From Nocardia pseudobrasiliensis NBRC 108224 (lineage in GTDB: Bacteria; Actinomycetota; Actinomycetes; Mycobacteriales; Mycobacteriaceae): DNA of 64,000 bases. The stretch lies in the NCBI RefSeq assembly GCF_001613105.1, contig NZ_BDBS01000020.1:1-64000 (forward strand), in the 5' to 3' direction. The first letter of the stretch is position 1; each line of letters opens with the position of its first letter. Positions 50,115 to 59,222 of this stretch are shown piece by piece. The notes beneath the pieces were generated by a model. The model was given only the letters and a program-made list of their open reading frames with translations, searched no databases and was not told the origin of the DNA. The position numbers were made by a program, and so were the translations under genes.

Positions 50115-50139
50115 GCGACGACGGTACGGTGGTTTGGTC

Positions 50140-51327
50140 ATGGCAGCGCCGCACTCTCCCCTCGTCACGCCCGGCACACGCAAGCTCGCCGCGGCGTCGC
50201 GGGCCGACATTCCGGCGCTGACCCGGCGATTGATCTCGGCCATCTTCACCGACAACCCGGAGTGGACCGATTACACCTCGGTGCCGCGGGCCGATCTGCG
50301 CGACGGATGCCGCCGCTATCTGACGCGGATCCTCGAGCTGCTCGGCGGCGACGACGGCGATCCGGAACACGACGAGGTGGCCGCGTCCATCGGGCGGCAT
50401 CGCGCCGAACAGGGCGTCCCGCTCGAGGCGATGCTGCGCACCTTCCGCCTCGGCGGCGGCATCGTGTGGGAGGCGCTGCTCGATCAGGCCACCGATGTCG
50501 GGCCGCAGGAGATCCGCGAGGCGGGCACGGCCATCTGGGCGGTCATCGACGGCCTGTCCTCGGCGCTGGTCACGGCCTATCGCAACACCGAATTGGAACA
50601 GGTGCGCCGCGACGAACGTCGTCGGCACGCGCTGATCGAGGATCTGCTCGCGGGCCGCGCGCACGACGCGACCTTCGCGGCACGGGCGGCACGGGAACTC
50701 GAATTGCCCACGCAGGGTGGATATCTGGTGGTCGCGGCGCGGGGCAGCGGACGGCCGATTCAGGCGGGCACCGAAGCGGCGTTGGGAGCCTTGGGAATTC
50801 GGTCGGTATGGCACGACCGGGTGGATACGACCATCGGAATCGTCTCGCTGGATCCCGGCCACAAACATACCGAGCTTGTGCTGCAACAGCTTCGGCCCCA
50901 CGTACGCGGGCGAGCCGGAGCCTCCCCCGCGGTCCCCGGACTTGCCCAGGTCGATTCCGCCCACACGCTGGCCTTGATCGCCCTGCAGACCCTGCCCGGC
51001 GATGCGACCGGACTGGTCTCACTCGACGAGCGCTATCCCGAGGCCCTGCTGGTCCGCTCCCCCGACCTCACCGATCTGCTGCTCACCCACAGCCTCGGCC
51101 CGATCCTCGAGCTGCCCGCCAAGGAGCGCGACATCCTGCTCGACACCCTGGCCGCCTGGCTCGCGGAGAACTGCTCGGCCGCCAATGCCGCGCCCCGGCT
51201 GCACTGCCACCGCAATACGGTCATCAATCGGCTGCACCGGATTTCGCTGCTGCTGGGTCGCCCGCTGGAGGGCCAGCGGTCCTATGTCGAGCTGTCGCTG
51301 GCGTTGGCGGCTCTGGGGCTCGGATAG
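50140..51327 (+). CDS. PucR/CdaR-type helix-turn-helix regulator
   Basis: 395 residues from ATG 50140. The N-terminal ~180 residues are an RsbRD-like helical sensor region (RRLISAIFTDNPEWTDYTSV, LEAMLRTFRLGGGIVWEALL), then a GGDEF-like central part, and a C-terminal PucR HTH: AENCSAANAAPRLHCHRNTV and INRLHRISLLLGRPLEGQRS. Actinobacteria carry many such regulators. The next gene, a PapA5-like acyltransferase on the same strand, has a palindromic promoter and is a likely target. Confidence 0.88.
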   Translation: MAAPHSPLVTPGTRKLAAASRADIPALTRRLISAIFTDNPEWTDYTSVPRADLRDGCRRYLTRILELLGGDDGDPEHDEVAASIGRHRAEQGVPLEAMLRTFRLGGGIVWEALLDQATDVGPQEIREAGTAIWAVIDGLSSALVTAYRNTELEQVRRDERRRHALIEDLLAGRAHDATFAARAARELELPTQGGYLVVAARGSGRPIQAGTEAALGALGIRSVWHDRVDTTIGIVSLDPGHKHTELVLQQLRPHVRGRAGASPAVPGLAQVDSAHTLALIALQTLPGDATGLVSLDERYPEALLVRSPDLTDLLLTHSLGPILELPAKERDILLDTLAAWLAENCSAANAAPRLHCHRNTVINRLHRISLLLGRPLEGQRSYVELSLALAALGLG

Positions 51328-51343
51328 TGAGCGGTTCCTCACA

Positions 51344-51373
51344 TTGACGAACCGACCTTCCGGTTCTTAGCGT
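51344..51373 (+). promoter_or_regulatory. Promoter with palindromic operator upstream of acyltransferase gene
   Basis: TTGACG (51344-51349, -35) and TAGCGT (51368-51373, -10) are 18 bp apart. The spacer holds the palindrome GAACCG-ACCTTC-CGGTTC (51349-51366). Another CGGTTC lies at 51332-51337, giving three half-sites. A repressor, possibly the upstream PucR/CdaR-type protein, could block this promoter. Confidence 0.6.
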
Positions 51374-51417
51374 GACCATGACATAGCTGTTCCAAATAAC
51401 TGCTGGTGAGGAGCCAT

Positions 51418-52635
51418 ATGCAGACCCTGGAGCAACGCTATCTGTCCCCCAGCGAGGGCAGTGTGATCGACCTCGGCGTCGGGTCCATGGTCGCCCAGAC
51501 CCGAATCCGGGGCATCGTCGAACCCGAACTCCTGCGACAGGCCCTCGACGCGTTGGCCGTGGCGTATCCGCTGCTTCGCAGCCGGATCAGCCGGGATGAC
51601 GAGGGCTATCTGCTGCGGTACGCGGCCGGTGACGGCCCGTCCTTCCGCGTCGTGGACGCCGACGACGATCCCTTCGCGCTCGAGCTCAACACCCCGATGG
51701 ACCGCGAACACGAGCTCGCGCGGGCGGGCCTGTTCCGGCACAACGGCGACAGCGTGGTGAGCCTGGCCGTCGATCATTCCGTCGCCGACGGCCGCCTCGT
51801 CACGACCCTGCTGAACACGCTGGTGGGCTACTACACCGCCCAGGTCGAGGGGCGCTCGCTGAAACCGATTCGCGGCCACGGCATGCAGCCCGCCGTGGAG
51901 ACCATGCTCGAGGAGCACTACGACATCGAGGGCGTCCCGTCCTCCCTGCGGCAGTTCACCCCGGCGGCACTGCCCCGCGCGGCACTGGGTCGCCCGGTCC
52001 CCGCGCAGCGTTTCGGAGTCGGACATCTGTCGCTGGACCGCCTCGGCACCACCGCGCTCACCCAGTGGGCTCGCGCCTCGGGCGTGACGATGAACGGCCT
52101 GCTGAGCGGGGCAGTGGCGGCCGCGCTGTCCACGATGGTCGAGGGGCCGATCGCCATCGCCTTCCCGGTCGATCTGCGCCCGCGACTGCGCCCGCGACTG
52201 CCCGCCGACGCCCAACTGCTCTCGATCGGCGTCGGCTACGCCGTCGTCTCGAGCACCGGCAATGCCGATGTCCTCGAGCTCGCCCGCCGCATCACGACAC
52301 AGCTGAAAGCCGGTATCGACCTTGCCCTGCCGCAGCGAACGCTGCTCGCGCGGGGCTCGTTCGACGATTTCCCGTCGCCACTGCCGATGACGACGAGCAT
52401 TTCGAATCTCGGCGAACTCGACCCACCCACGCTGCAGGCGGGCGCCGAACTACGGTCGATCCGATTCGGCACCACCGTCCCCTACCCTGTCCCGATCTTG
52501 TTCGCCGCCACCACAGATGGCCACCTCGGACTCGAAATCGTCTATGACAGAACGTATTTCACTGATGATCAGATGACCGAGCTGACCGCGGGTATCCGCG
52601 ATGGACTTGGGCGCAGCGCCCAATCTCGTCGGTGA
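51418..52635 (+). CDS. PapA5-like acyltransferase (condensation-domain superfamily)
   Basis: 405 residues; GAGGAG lies 6 nt before the ATG at 51418. The catalytic H-x-x-x-D-G is H120-S-V-A-D124-G. N-terminal LEQRYLSPSEGSVIDLG and middle PIAIAFPVDLRPRLRPRLPA match PapA5-type enzymes, which esterify fatty acids to diol lipids in mycobacteria. No polyketide synthase lies alongside, so the acceptor is unknown; short-chain or glycolipid acylation is possible. Confidence 0.88.
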   Translation: MQTLEQRYLSPSEGSVIDLGVGSMVAQTRIRGIVEPELLRQALDALAVAYPLLRSRISRDDEGYLLRYAAGDGPSFRVVDADDDPFALELNTPMDREHELARAGLFRHNGDSVVSLAVDHSVADGRLVTTLLNTLVGYYTAQVEGRSLKPIRGHGMQPAVETMLEEHYDIEGVPSSLRQFTPAALPRAALGRPVPAQRFGVGHLSLDRLGTTALTQWARASGVTMNGLLSGAVAAALSTMVEGPIAIAFPVDLRPRLRPRLPADAQLLSIGVGYAVVSSTGNADVLELARRITTQLKAGIDLALPQRTLLARGSFDDFPSPLPMTTSISNLGELDPPTLQAGAELRSIRFGTTVPYPVPILFAATTDGHLGLEIVYDRTYFTDDQMTELTAGIRDGLGRSAQSRR

Positions 52636-52752
52636 ATTCCTGGGCTCGCGGGTCATTGTCTGTGCACTCCGCGGCGACGAGACTCGTCTGCGATGACCCA
52701 CGCCACATCCGAGCGGCGGGTCGGTGAGCGTTCGAGACGAGGAGCACCACGA

Positions 52753-54207
52753 GTGCCGGAATTCGATCTTTTGGTGGTCGGTGGCGGGCCGGGCGGATAC
52801 GTTGCCGCCATTCGTGCCGCGCAGCGCGGACTGTCGGTGGGTCTGGTGGAGAAGGAGCGGCCCGGCGGGGTGTGCCTGAACTGGGGCTGCATTCCCACCA
52901 AGGCCATGCTGCGATCGGCCGAGGTATTCCAGACCGTCTCGGCCGCAGCGGATTTCGGGATCTACGCCGATAACGTCCGCTTCGACTACGCCGCGGTGCG
53001 CCAGCGCAAGGACGGCATCGTCAAGGAACTGACCGACGGCGTGGCCGGACTGCTGAAGGCCAACGGCGTCACCGTCATCGAGGGACACGCACGTTTCACC
53101 GGCCCGACCACGGTGCAGGTGCGCGAGGCCGGGCCGTCGCCGATCTTCACCGACGGACCGCGCTACGCCGCTGCGCCGCAGGGCGATCCGATCCGCGAGA
53201 TCAGCGCCCGCGACATCATCGTCGCCACCGGCTCGGTTCCGGCGCGGCTGCCGATCCCCGGCGTGGACCTGCCGGGCGTGATCACCTCCGACGGTGCGTT
53301 CGGGCTGACCGAGGTGCCGCGCCGGATCGTGGTCGTCGGCGGCAGCGCGGTCGGCGCGGAGTGGGCCAGCCTGTTCGACGCCTTCGGCGCCGAGGTGACG
53401 GTCGTCGAGCTGCAGGATCGCCTGGTTCCCCTGGAGGACAAGGAGATCGGCGTCGCACTGGGCCGCTCGTTCACCAAGCGCGGCATCACCGTGCTGACCG
53501 GTTCGACGGTCACCGCCATCTCCGAGGCCGAACCGCTGCGGGTCACCGTGGACGGGCCGAAGGCGCGCGAGATCGACGCCGATGTGGTGCTGATCGGCGT
53601 GGGCCGCCGTCCCAATACCGCCGAACTCGGCCTGGATGAGGCCGGAGTCGCCACGGACGCACGGGGTTTCATCGAGGTCGACGACCGGCTGCGCACCGGC
53701 GTGGAACATGTCTACGCCATCGGCGATGTCACCGGCCGCGCCCTGCTCGCCCATGTCGCCTCGCATCAGGGCCTGGTCGCCGCCGATGTGATCGCCGGAC
53801 AGCAGGCGCATATCGACTACACGGTCATCCCCGCGGCCACCTTCACCCATCCGGAGATCGCGAGCGTCGGCCTCACCGAGGAGAAGGCGCGCGCCGCGGG
53901 CCACGAGGTGCTGACCGCCAAATTCCCCTTCGCCGCGCTCGGCCGGGCCAAAACCTTCGGCGAGACCGAGGGCTTCGTGAAAATCGTTGCGGGCAAACAG
54001 CATCAGGAAGTGCTCGGCGTGCACATCATCGGTCCCTCGGCCAGCGATCTGATCACCGAGGGCGCTTTGGCGATCTCCCTCGAGGCGACGCTGACCGAAC
54101 TGGCCGACACCATCCACGCCCACCCCACCCTCGGCGAGATCGGCATGGAGACGGCACTGGCCGGGCTCGGGCTGCCGGTACACATCGCCCCGCCCCGGAA
54201 GCGATGA
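52753..54207 (+). CDS. lpdA: Dihydrolipoyl dehydrogenase (E3)
   Basis: 484 residues from GTG 52753, with GAGGAG ~10 nt upstream (an upstream ATG at 52693 is less likely). FAD motif VVGGGPGGYVAAIRAA; the redox disulfide CLNWGCIPTK; NAD motif VVVGGSAVGAEWASLF; the FAD-binding GVEHVYAIGDVTG; and the catalytic HPTLGEIG with the C-terminal His. It reoxidises lipoyl groups of E2, reducing NAD+. First gene of the E3-E1alpha-E1beta-E2 operon. Confidence 0.95.
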   Translation: MPEFDLLVVGGGPGGYVAAIRAAQRGLSVGLVEKERPGGVCLNWGCIPTKAMLRSAEVFQTVSAAADFGIYADNVRFDYAAVRQRKDGIVKELTDGVAGLLKANGVTVIEGHARFTGPTTVQVREAGPSPIFTDGPRYAAAPQGDPIREISARDIIVATGSVPARLPIPGVDLPGVITSDGAFGLTEVPRRIVVVGGSAVGAEWASLFDAFGAEVTVVELQDRLVPLEDKEIGVALGRSFTKRGITVLTGSTVTAISEAEPLRVTVDGPKAREIDADVVLIGVGRRPNTAELGLDEAGVATDARGFIEVDDRLRTGVEHVYAIGDVTGRALLAHVASHQGLVAADVIAGQQAHIDYTVIPAATFTHPEIASVGLTEEKARAAGHEVLTAKFPFAALGRAKTFGETEGFVKIVAGKQHQEVLGVHIIGPSASDLITEGALAISLEATLTELADTIHAHPTLGEIGMETALAGLGLPVHIAPPRKR

Positions 54208-54218
54208 GGAGCACCACA

Positions 54219-55352
54219 GTGACCACCACCGACACCGCGCGGCGCAAGCCCGCCCGCAAATCCACCCGCCCGGCCGACGGGCGTCCGGCCAAGTCCTCGA
54301 TGACCGGCGATATCACCGGCCCGGCCGAATCCCGCATCGCCGCGGAGAATCCCGAGACGCTGCGCGGCCTGTATCGCGACATGCTGTTCGTGCGCCGCTT
54401 CGAGGAGCGCACCGCGCAGTCCTATCAGCAGGCCAAGATCGGCGGCTACTGCCACCTCAACCTCGGTGAGGAGGCGACCGTGGTCGGTATGGGCGCGGCC
54501 ATGCGTCCCACCGACTACCTGTTCACCAACTACCGCGAGCACGGCTACGCGCTGGCCAAGGGCATCGAGCCCGGCCGGGTCATGGCCGAGCTGTACGGCC
54601 GCTCCACCGGCACCTCCAAGGGCTGGGGCGGTTCGATGCACATGTACGACACCGCGACCCGGCTGCTGGGCGGTTACGCCATCGTCGGCGGGCAGGTACC
54701 GCTGGCGGTCGGCGCGGCCATGGCCATCGACTACCGCGGCGGCGACGATGTGGTGGTCTGCCAGATGGGTGAGGGCACCACGAATATCGGCGCATTCCAC
54801 GAATCGCTGAATATCGCGGCGCTGTGGCATCTTCCGATCGTATTCCTGGTGATCAACAACCAGACCGGCATGGGCACCACGGTCGAGAAGTCCTCGGCCG
54901 AACCGGATCTGTGGAAGCGCGCCGACTCCTACCGCATGCGCGGTGAGCGCGTGGACGGCACCGATGTGCTGGCCGTGCGCGATGTGGCGAGCGAACTCAT
55001 CGAAACCGCCCGTCGGGAGGGCAAACCCGCGCTGCTGGAGGCGGTCAGCTACCGGCTCAAGGGCCACTCCGTGGTCGACCCCGCGAAATACCGCACCAGC
55101 GAGGCGGTTTCGGTGGCTCGGGAGAACGATCCCATCGTGCGCTGGCATGCCGCGCTGCTGGAAGCCGGTGTGCTGACCGAGGATTCGGCCAAGGAGATCG
55201 AATCCGAGGTTGTCGCCGAGGTCGCCGCCGCCGTCGAATTCGCCGATTCGAGCCCGCATCCGGAGCCGTCGAGCCTGTTCGACTACAACTACGCCACCCC
55301 GGTGCCCGGCGATTCCCGCCGCCTGCCCGCCGATCCGATCTTCACCGCCTGA
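54219..55352 (+). CDS. pdhA: 2-Oxoacid (pyruvate-type) dehydrogenase E1 component, alpha subunit
   Basis: 377 residues from GTG 54219, with AGGAG 7 nt upstream and a leader nearly identical to that of lpdA (GAGGAGCACCAC). ATG 54204 overlapping the lpdA stop is the alternative. E1-alpha motifs: FEERTAQSYQQAKIGGYCHL, TNYREHGYALAKG, and the ThDP motif beginning GEG (184-186)-x2-N189 and ending NN (213-214). The first residue pair is GE instead of the normal GD. An N-terminal basic extension of ~35 residues precedes the core. Pyruvate or acetoin are the likeliest substrates. Confidence 0.9.
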   Translation: MTTTDTARRKPARKSTRPADGRPAKSSMTGDITGPAESRIAAENPETLRGLYRDMLFVRRFEERTAQSYQQAKIGGYCHLNLGEEATVVGMGAAMRPTDYLFTNYREHGYALAKGIEPGRVMAELYGRSTGTSKGWGGSMHMYDTATRLLGGYAIVGGQVPLAVGAAMAIDYRGGDDVVVCQMGEGTTNIGAFHESLNIAALWHLPIVFLVINNQTGMGTTVEKSSAEPDLWKRADSYRMRGERVDGTDVLAVRDVASELIETARREGKPALLEAVSYRLKGHSVVDPAKYRTSEAVSVARENDPIVRWHAALLEAGVLTEDSAKEIESEVVAEVAAAVEFADSSPHPEPSSLFDYNYATPVPGDSRRLPADPIFTA

Positions 55353-55365
55353 AGAGGACCCCACT

Positions 55366-56358
55366 GTGCCTGTCATGACCTATCGCGAAGCGCTGCGCGA
55401 AACCCTGCGCGAGGAGATGCGGCGCGACGACGATATCTTCCTGATCGGGGAGGAGATCGGCGTCTTCGAGGGCTCCTACAAGATCACCGCCGGGCTGCTC
55501 GACGAATTCGGTGAGAAGCGGGTGCGCGACACCCCCATCGCCGAGGAGGGTTTCGTCGGCGCGGCCATCGGCGCCGCCATGCTGGGCCTGCGCCCGGTCG
55601 TGGAAATCATGACGATCAACTTCTCGCTGCTGGCGCTGGATCAGATCGTCAATCACGCCGCCAAGATCTACGGCATGTTCGGCGGCCAGACCAGCGTGCC
55701 CATGGTCATCCGCACCCCGGGCGGCGGCGGTCAGCAGTTGGGCGCGACCCACTCGCAGAACATCGAGCTGTACTACGCGTTCGTCCCCGGCCTGAAGGTG
55801 GTGGCCCCCAGTACGCCCGCCGACGCGCGCGCATTGCTCAAGGCCGCCATCGATGACGACGATCCGGTGCTGTTCCTGGAGAATCTCTCCCTCTACAACA
55901 CCAAGGGCGAAGTGCCGGAAGATCTTCCGCCCGCCCAGATCGGCAAGGCCGCGGTGACCCGAGCGGGCTCCGACATCACTCTGATCGGCTACTCGCGGAT
56001 GGCAACCGTGGCCACCCAGGTCGCCGACAAACTTGCCGCCGAGGGCATTTCGGCCGAGGTGATCGATCTGCGCAGCCTGCGCCCGCTGGACCGCGACACC
56101 CTCGTCGCCTCGGTCCGCAAGACCGGCTGCGCGGTAATCGGTGAGGACGACTGGCTCACCTACGGTATCGGCGCGGAGGTGGCCGCCTCCATCTCCGACG
56201 GCGCCTTCGACTATCTCGACGCCCCAGTACGCCGGGTCGCCATGGCCGAGGTGCCGCTGCCCTATGCCAAGCCGCTGGAGAAGCTCGCCCTGCCCTCCGC
56301 CGACTCGCTGTACACCGCAGCCGTGGAAACGCTTGCGGCCGTGGGCCGTCGGCGCTGA
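55366..56358 (+). CDS. pdhB: 2-Oxoacid dehydrogenase E1 component, beta subunit
   Basis: 330 residues from GTG 55366 (GAGG ~9 nt upstream; ATG 55375 possible). Core motifs: TYREALRETLREEMRRDDDI, FLIGEEIGVFEGSYKITAGL, DTPIAEEGFVGAAIGAAMLG, INFSLLALDQIVNHAAKIYG and GLKVVAPSTPADARALLKAA. It forms the alpha2beta2 ThDP-dependent E1 with the preceding gene. Separated by 13 bp from it. Confidence 0.94.
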   Translation: MPVMTYREALRETLREEMRRDDDIFLIGEEIGVFEGSYKITAGLLDEFGEKRVRDTPIAEEGFVGAAIGAAMLGLRPVVEIMTINFSLLALDQIVNHAAKIYGMFGGQTSVPMVIRTPGGGGQQLGATHSQNIELYYAFVPGLKVVAPSTPADARALLKAAIDDDDPVLFLENLSLYNTKGEVPEDLPPAQIGKAAVTRAGSDITLIGYSRMATVATQVADKLAAEGISAEVIDLRSLRPLDRDTLVASVRKTGCAVIGEDDWLTYGIGAEVAASISDGAFDYLDAPVRRVAMAEVPLPYAKPLEKLALPSADSLYTAAVETLAAVGRRR

Positions 56359-56372
56359 AAGGATTCCCACAC

Positions 56373-57647
56373 ATGCCCGAAATCACCATGCCCCGGCTGT
56401 CGGACACCATGGAGGACGGCGTCGTCTCCGCCTGGCTGAAGCAGGTCGGCGATCCGGTCGCCCGCGGTGAGGTGCTCGCCGAGATCGAGACCGACAAGGC
56501 CCTCATGGAACTCGAGGCCTACGACGACGGCGTCCTGGAACTGATCATCGCCGAGCCGGGTACGCGCGTGCCGATCGGCGAGGCCATCGCGATCGTCGGC
56601 GACGGCAGCGGCTCGCAGCAGCCATCCGCGCCGAAGGCCGCCCCCGCCCCCGCGGCCGAGCCGGAAAAGCCCGCGCCCGCAGTGGAATCCGCGCCCGCAG
56701 TCACCGAGACCGATGGCCGCCGCCCGAAATCCTCACCCCTGGCCCGCAGGGTCGCCGCCGAACTCGGGGTGGATCTGCAAGCCGTGACCGGCACGGGCCC
56801 CGGCGGGCGCATCACTCGTCAGGATGTCGATCGTGCGGCGGAAAAAGCGCCCGCCGCACGAAAAGACGAGCAGGCCGCCGCCGCACGAAAAGACGAGCAG
56901 GCCGCGGAGACCACGGCCAACACGGCGAAGACCGAATCGCGCACTCCGGCAGGCGATTACGACGAGATCCCGCTGACCACCATCCAGCAGGTCTCCGCCA
57001 AGCGCCTGACCGAGAGCAAGCAGCAGGCCCCGCACATCTACCTGACCATCGCCATCGACGTCACCGATCTGCTGGCCTTCCGCGGGCAGCTCAACGAAAC
57101 CCTGGCGGCGGCGGGTAAGTCCAAGGTCAGCGTGAACGATCTACTGGTCAAGGCCGCGGCCACGACGCTGCGCACCGATCCCGCGGTCAATGTCTCGGTC
57201 GCCGACGGAAAACTGCTGCGCCACCACGGCATTCACCTCGGCGTCGCCGTCGCTACCCCGGCCGGTCTGTTGGTCCCGGTGATCCGCGACGCCGATCGCA
57301 AGAGCGTCTCGGAGATCGCCGCGGAAAGCCGCGACAAGGCCGAGCGGGCGCGCGAGCGCAAACTGCGCGGCGACGAGATGAGCGGCGGCACCTTCACCCT
57401 GTCGAATCTGGGCATGTTCGGCATCGAACAGTTCACCGCGGTGATCAACCCGCCGGAGTCGGCAATCCTCGCGATCGGCGCGGCCCAGGACGAACTGCGC
57501 CTGCTCGACGACGGCGCGGTGATCGCCCGAAAGATCCTGCGCGTCACCCTGTCCGCGGATCACCGGGCCATCGACGGCGCGGTCGCGGCGCGGTTCCTGC
57601 AGCAGTTCAAGGACCTGCTGGAAAGTCCGCTGCGCATCGTGGCCTGA
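56373..57647 (+). CDS. pdhC: Dihydrolipoamide acyltransferase (E2), one lipoyl domain
   Basis: 424 residues. Lipoyl domain 1-76 with Lys42 in IETDKALMELEA; an Ala/Pro linker; peripheral-subunit-binding domain ~121-156 (SSPLARRVAAELGVDLQ... GPGGRITRQDVDRA); a second linker with two copies of a 9-residue unit AARKDEQAA; and the catalytic domain ending in SADHRAIDGA with His397 and Asp401. It transfers the acyl group to CoA. Last gene of the operon. Confidence 0.95.
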   Translation: MPEITMPRLSDTMEDGVVSAWLKQVGDPVARGEVLAEIETDKALMELEAYDDGVLELIIAEPGTRVPIGEAIAIVGDGSGSQQPSAPKAAPAPAAEPEKPAPAVESAPAVTETDGRRPKSSPLARRVAAELGVDLQAVTGTGPGGRITRQDVDRAAEKAPAARKDEQAAAARKDEQAAETTANTAKTESRTPAGDYDEIPLTTIQQVSAKRLTESKQQAPHIYLTIAIDVTDLLAFRGQLNETLAAAGKSKVSVNDLLVKAAATTLRTDPAVNVSVADGKLLRHHGIHLGVAVATPAGLLVPVIRDADRKSVSEIAAESRDKAERARERKLRGDEMSGGTFTLSNLGMFGIEQFTAVINPPESAILAIGAAQDELRLLDDGAVIARKILRVTLSADHRAIDGAVAARFLQQFKDLLESPLRIVA

Positions 57648-57692
57648 TCCGATCACCTGACGCCGCGTCCGCAAGTGTGCTGATATCGACAT

Positions 57693-58679
57693 ATGCGGAT
57701 TGCGGCGGCACAGGCCCGGCCGGCATGGCTGGATCCCACTGCGGGAACGAAAATCGTTGTGGAACAACTGACCCGGGCGGCGGCGCAGGGGGTGGGACTC
57801 GTCGCGTTCCCGGAGACCTTCCTGTCCGGCTATCCGATCTGGTTGGCGCATACCGGCGGCGCGCGGTTCGACGACCCCGCGCAGAAGGCCGCCTACGCCC
57901 ACTACCTCGACGCGGCGGTGACCCTGGACGGACCGCAGCTGACCACCATCCGCGCGGCGGTGGCCGACCTCGGGGTGTTCTGCTATCTGGGCATCACCGA
58001 ACGCGTCGGGGCCACCGTGTTCTGCACGCTGGTCGCGATCGATCCGGTCCACGGCCTCGTGGGCGCGCATCGCAAACTCATGCCCACCCACGAGGAACGC
58101 ATGGTCTGGGGTATCGGCGACGGCCATGGCCTGCGCACGCACCAGATCGGCGCCTTCCGGGTCGGCGGCCTGTCGTGCTGGGAGAACTGGATGCCGCAGG
58201 CCCGCCACGCCCTCTACGCCGACGGCGAGACCCTGCACATCTCCACCTGGCCGGGCTCGATTCGCAATACCCGCGACATCACCCGATTCATCGCGCTCGA
58301 GGGTCGCGTCTACTCGCTGGCCGTCGGCGCGGTCCTCGACTTCGCCGACGTCCCCGCCGATTTCCCGCTGCGCGAGGAATTACTCGCACTCGACGAACCG
58401 TCCGGCTACGACGGCGGCTCCGCGATCGCGGCCCCGGACGGCACCTGGCTGGTCGAACCCGTCACCGGCGACGAACGCCTCGTCATCGCCGATATCGACC
58501 CCGCCCGAGTGGCCGCCGAACGCCAGAACTTCGACCCCACGGGCCACTACTCGCGCCCGGACATCTTCACCGTCACCGTCGACCGGCGTCGTCGTTCGGC
58601 GGCCACCTTCCTCGACAATGCCGGGCCCGAGACCGACGGACCCCGGCGCAATCCACGAAATCGCTCAGCGGAGAGCTGA
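57693..58679 (+). CDS. Nitrilase
   Basis: 328 residues. Catalytic triad of the nitrilase superfamily: Glu41 in FPETFLSGYP, Lys128 in HRKLMPTHEE, Cys162 in LSCWENWMP. The CWENWMP and PTHEERMVWG sequences match the nitrilase branch (direct nitrile to acid) rather than amidases. The substrate could be aliphatic or aromatic. The 3' end overlaps the convergent SRPBCC gene by 15 bp. Confidence 0.92.
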   Translation: MRIAAAQARPAWLDPTAGTKIVVEQLTRAAAQGVGLVAFPETFLSGYPIWLAHTGGARFDDPAQKAAYAHYLDAAVTLDGPQLTTIRAAVADLGVFCYLGITERVGATVFCTLVAIDPVHGLVGAHRKLMPTHEERMVWGIGDGHGLRTHQIGAFRVGGLSCWENWMPQARHALYADGETLHISTWPGSIRNTRDITRFIALEGRVYSLAVGAVLDFADVPADFPLREELLALDEPSGYDGGSAIAAPDGTWLVEPVTGDERLVIADIDPARVAAERQNFDPTGHYSRPDIFTVTVDRRRRSAATFLDNAGPETDGPRRNPRNRSAES

Positions 58680-59120
58680 TTCGGCGAGTCGGTCCAGGGA
58701 GGCGCGCAATTTGCTCGGCGTGGTAGCGCGGGCCTTGGCCATCCGCTTCTCGTCGGTCAGCTGCGTCCAGTCGTAGGTGTGCACGACCCTGGTCAGGTTG
58801 TCGGCCAGGGGCTCGAGTTCCCAGCGCCACAGATGGCCGGGCGGGGTGGCGCCCGGTTCGGCGGGCCGCCACGCGATGAGGCGGCCCTCGACGAACTCGA
58901 CCACGTGGTTCTCCCGGACGATGCCCTTGGTGAGAACCATCGTGAACACCTCGCCCACCCCGCGCACGCGCTGGCCCGCCGGCGCCTCGGCGAGATTGTC
59001 GTTACCGTCCCATTCGGGCTGGCGGGCCGGATCGGCGATCAGTTCGAAGATCGTCGTTGCGGGGGCGGCGATTTCACGGCTGGCACGGGTGATCCGAGTC
59101 TCCTCGGTGCTGTCGGTCAT
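58665..59120 (-). CDS. SRPBCC (polyketide cyclase/START-like) family protein
   Basis: 151 residues. Pattern: ITRASREIAAPATTIFELIA, DPARQPEWDG, GEVFTMVLTKG, LWRWELEPLADNLTRVVHTY and a final helix. This is a small hydrophobic-ligand-binding fold; no catalytic residues identify a reaction. Divergent from pnuC. Confidence 0.88.
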   Translation of the reverse strand: MTDSTEETRITRASREIAAPATTIFELIADPARQPEWDGNDNLAEAPAGQRVRGVGEVFTMVLTKGIVRENHVVEFVEGRLIAWRPAEPGATPPGHLWRWELEPLADNLTRVVHTYDWTQLTDEKRMAKARATTPSKLRASLDRLAESALR

Positions 59121-59222
59121 GACGCGATCGAAACATCCTCCGACCGTTCCCGCCACCGCGATATGGGAAATCCGACATCCGAGGCGGGAATATCCGCGCG
59201 GGCGGGGGAGGTTGGCCGGAAG

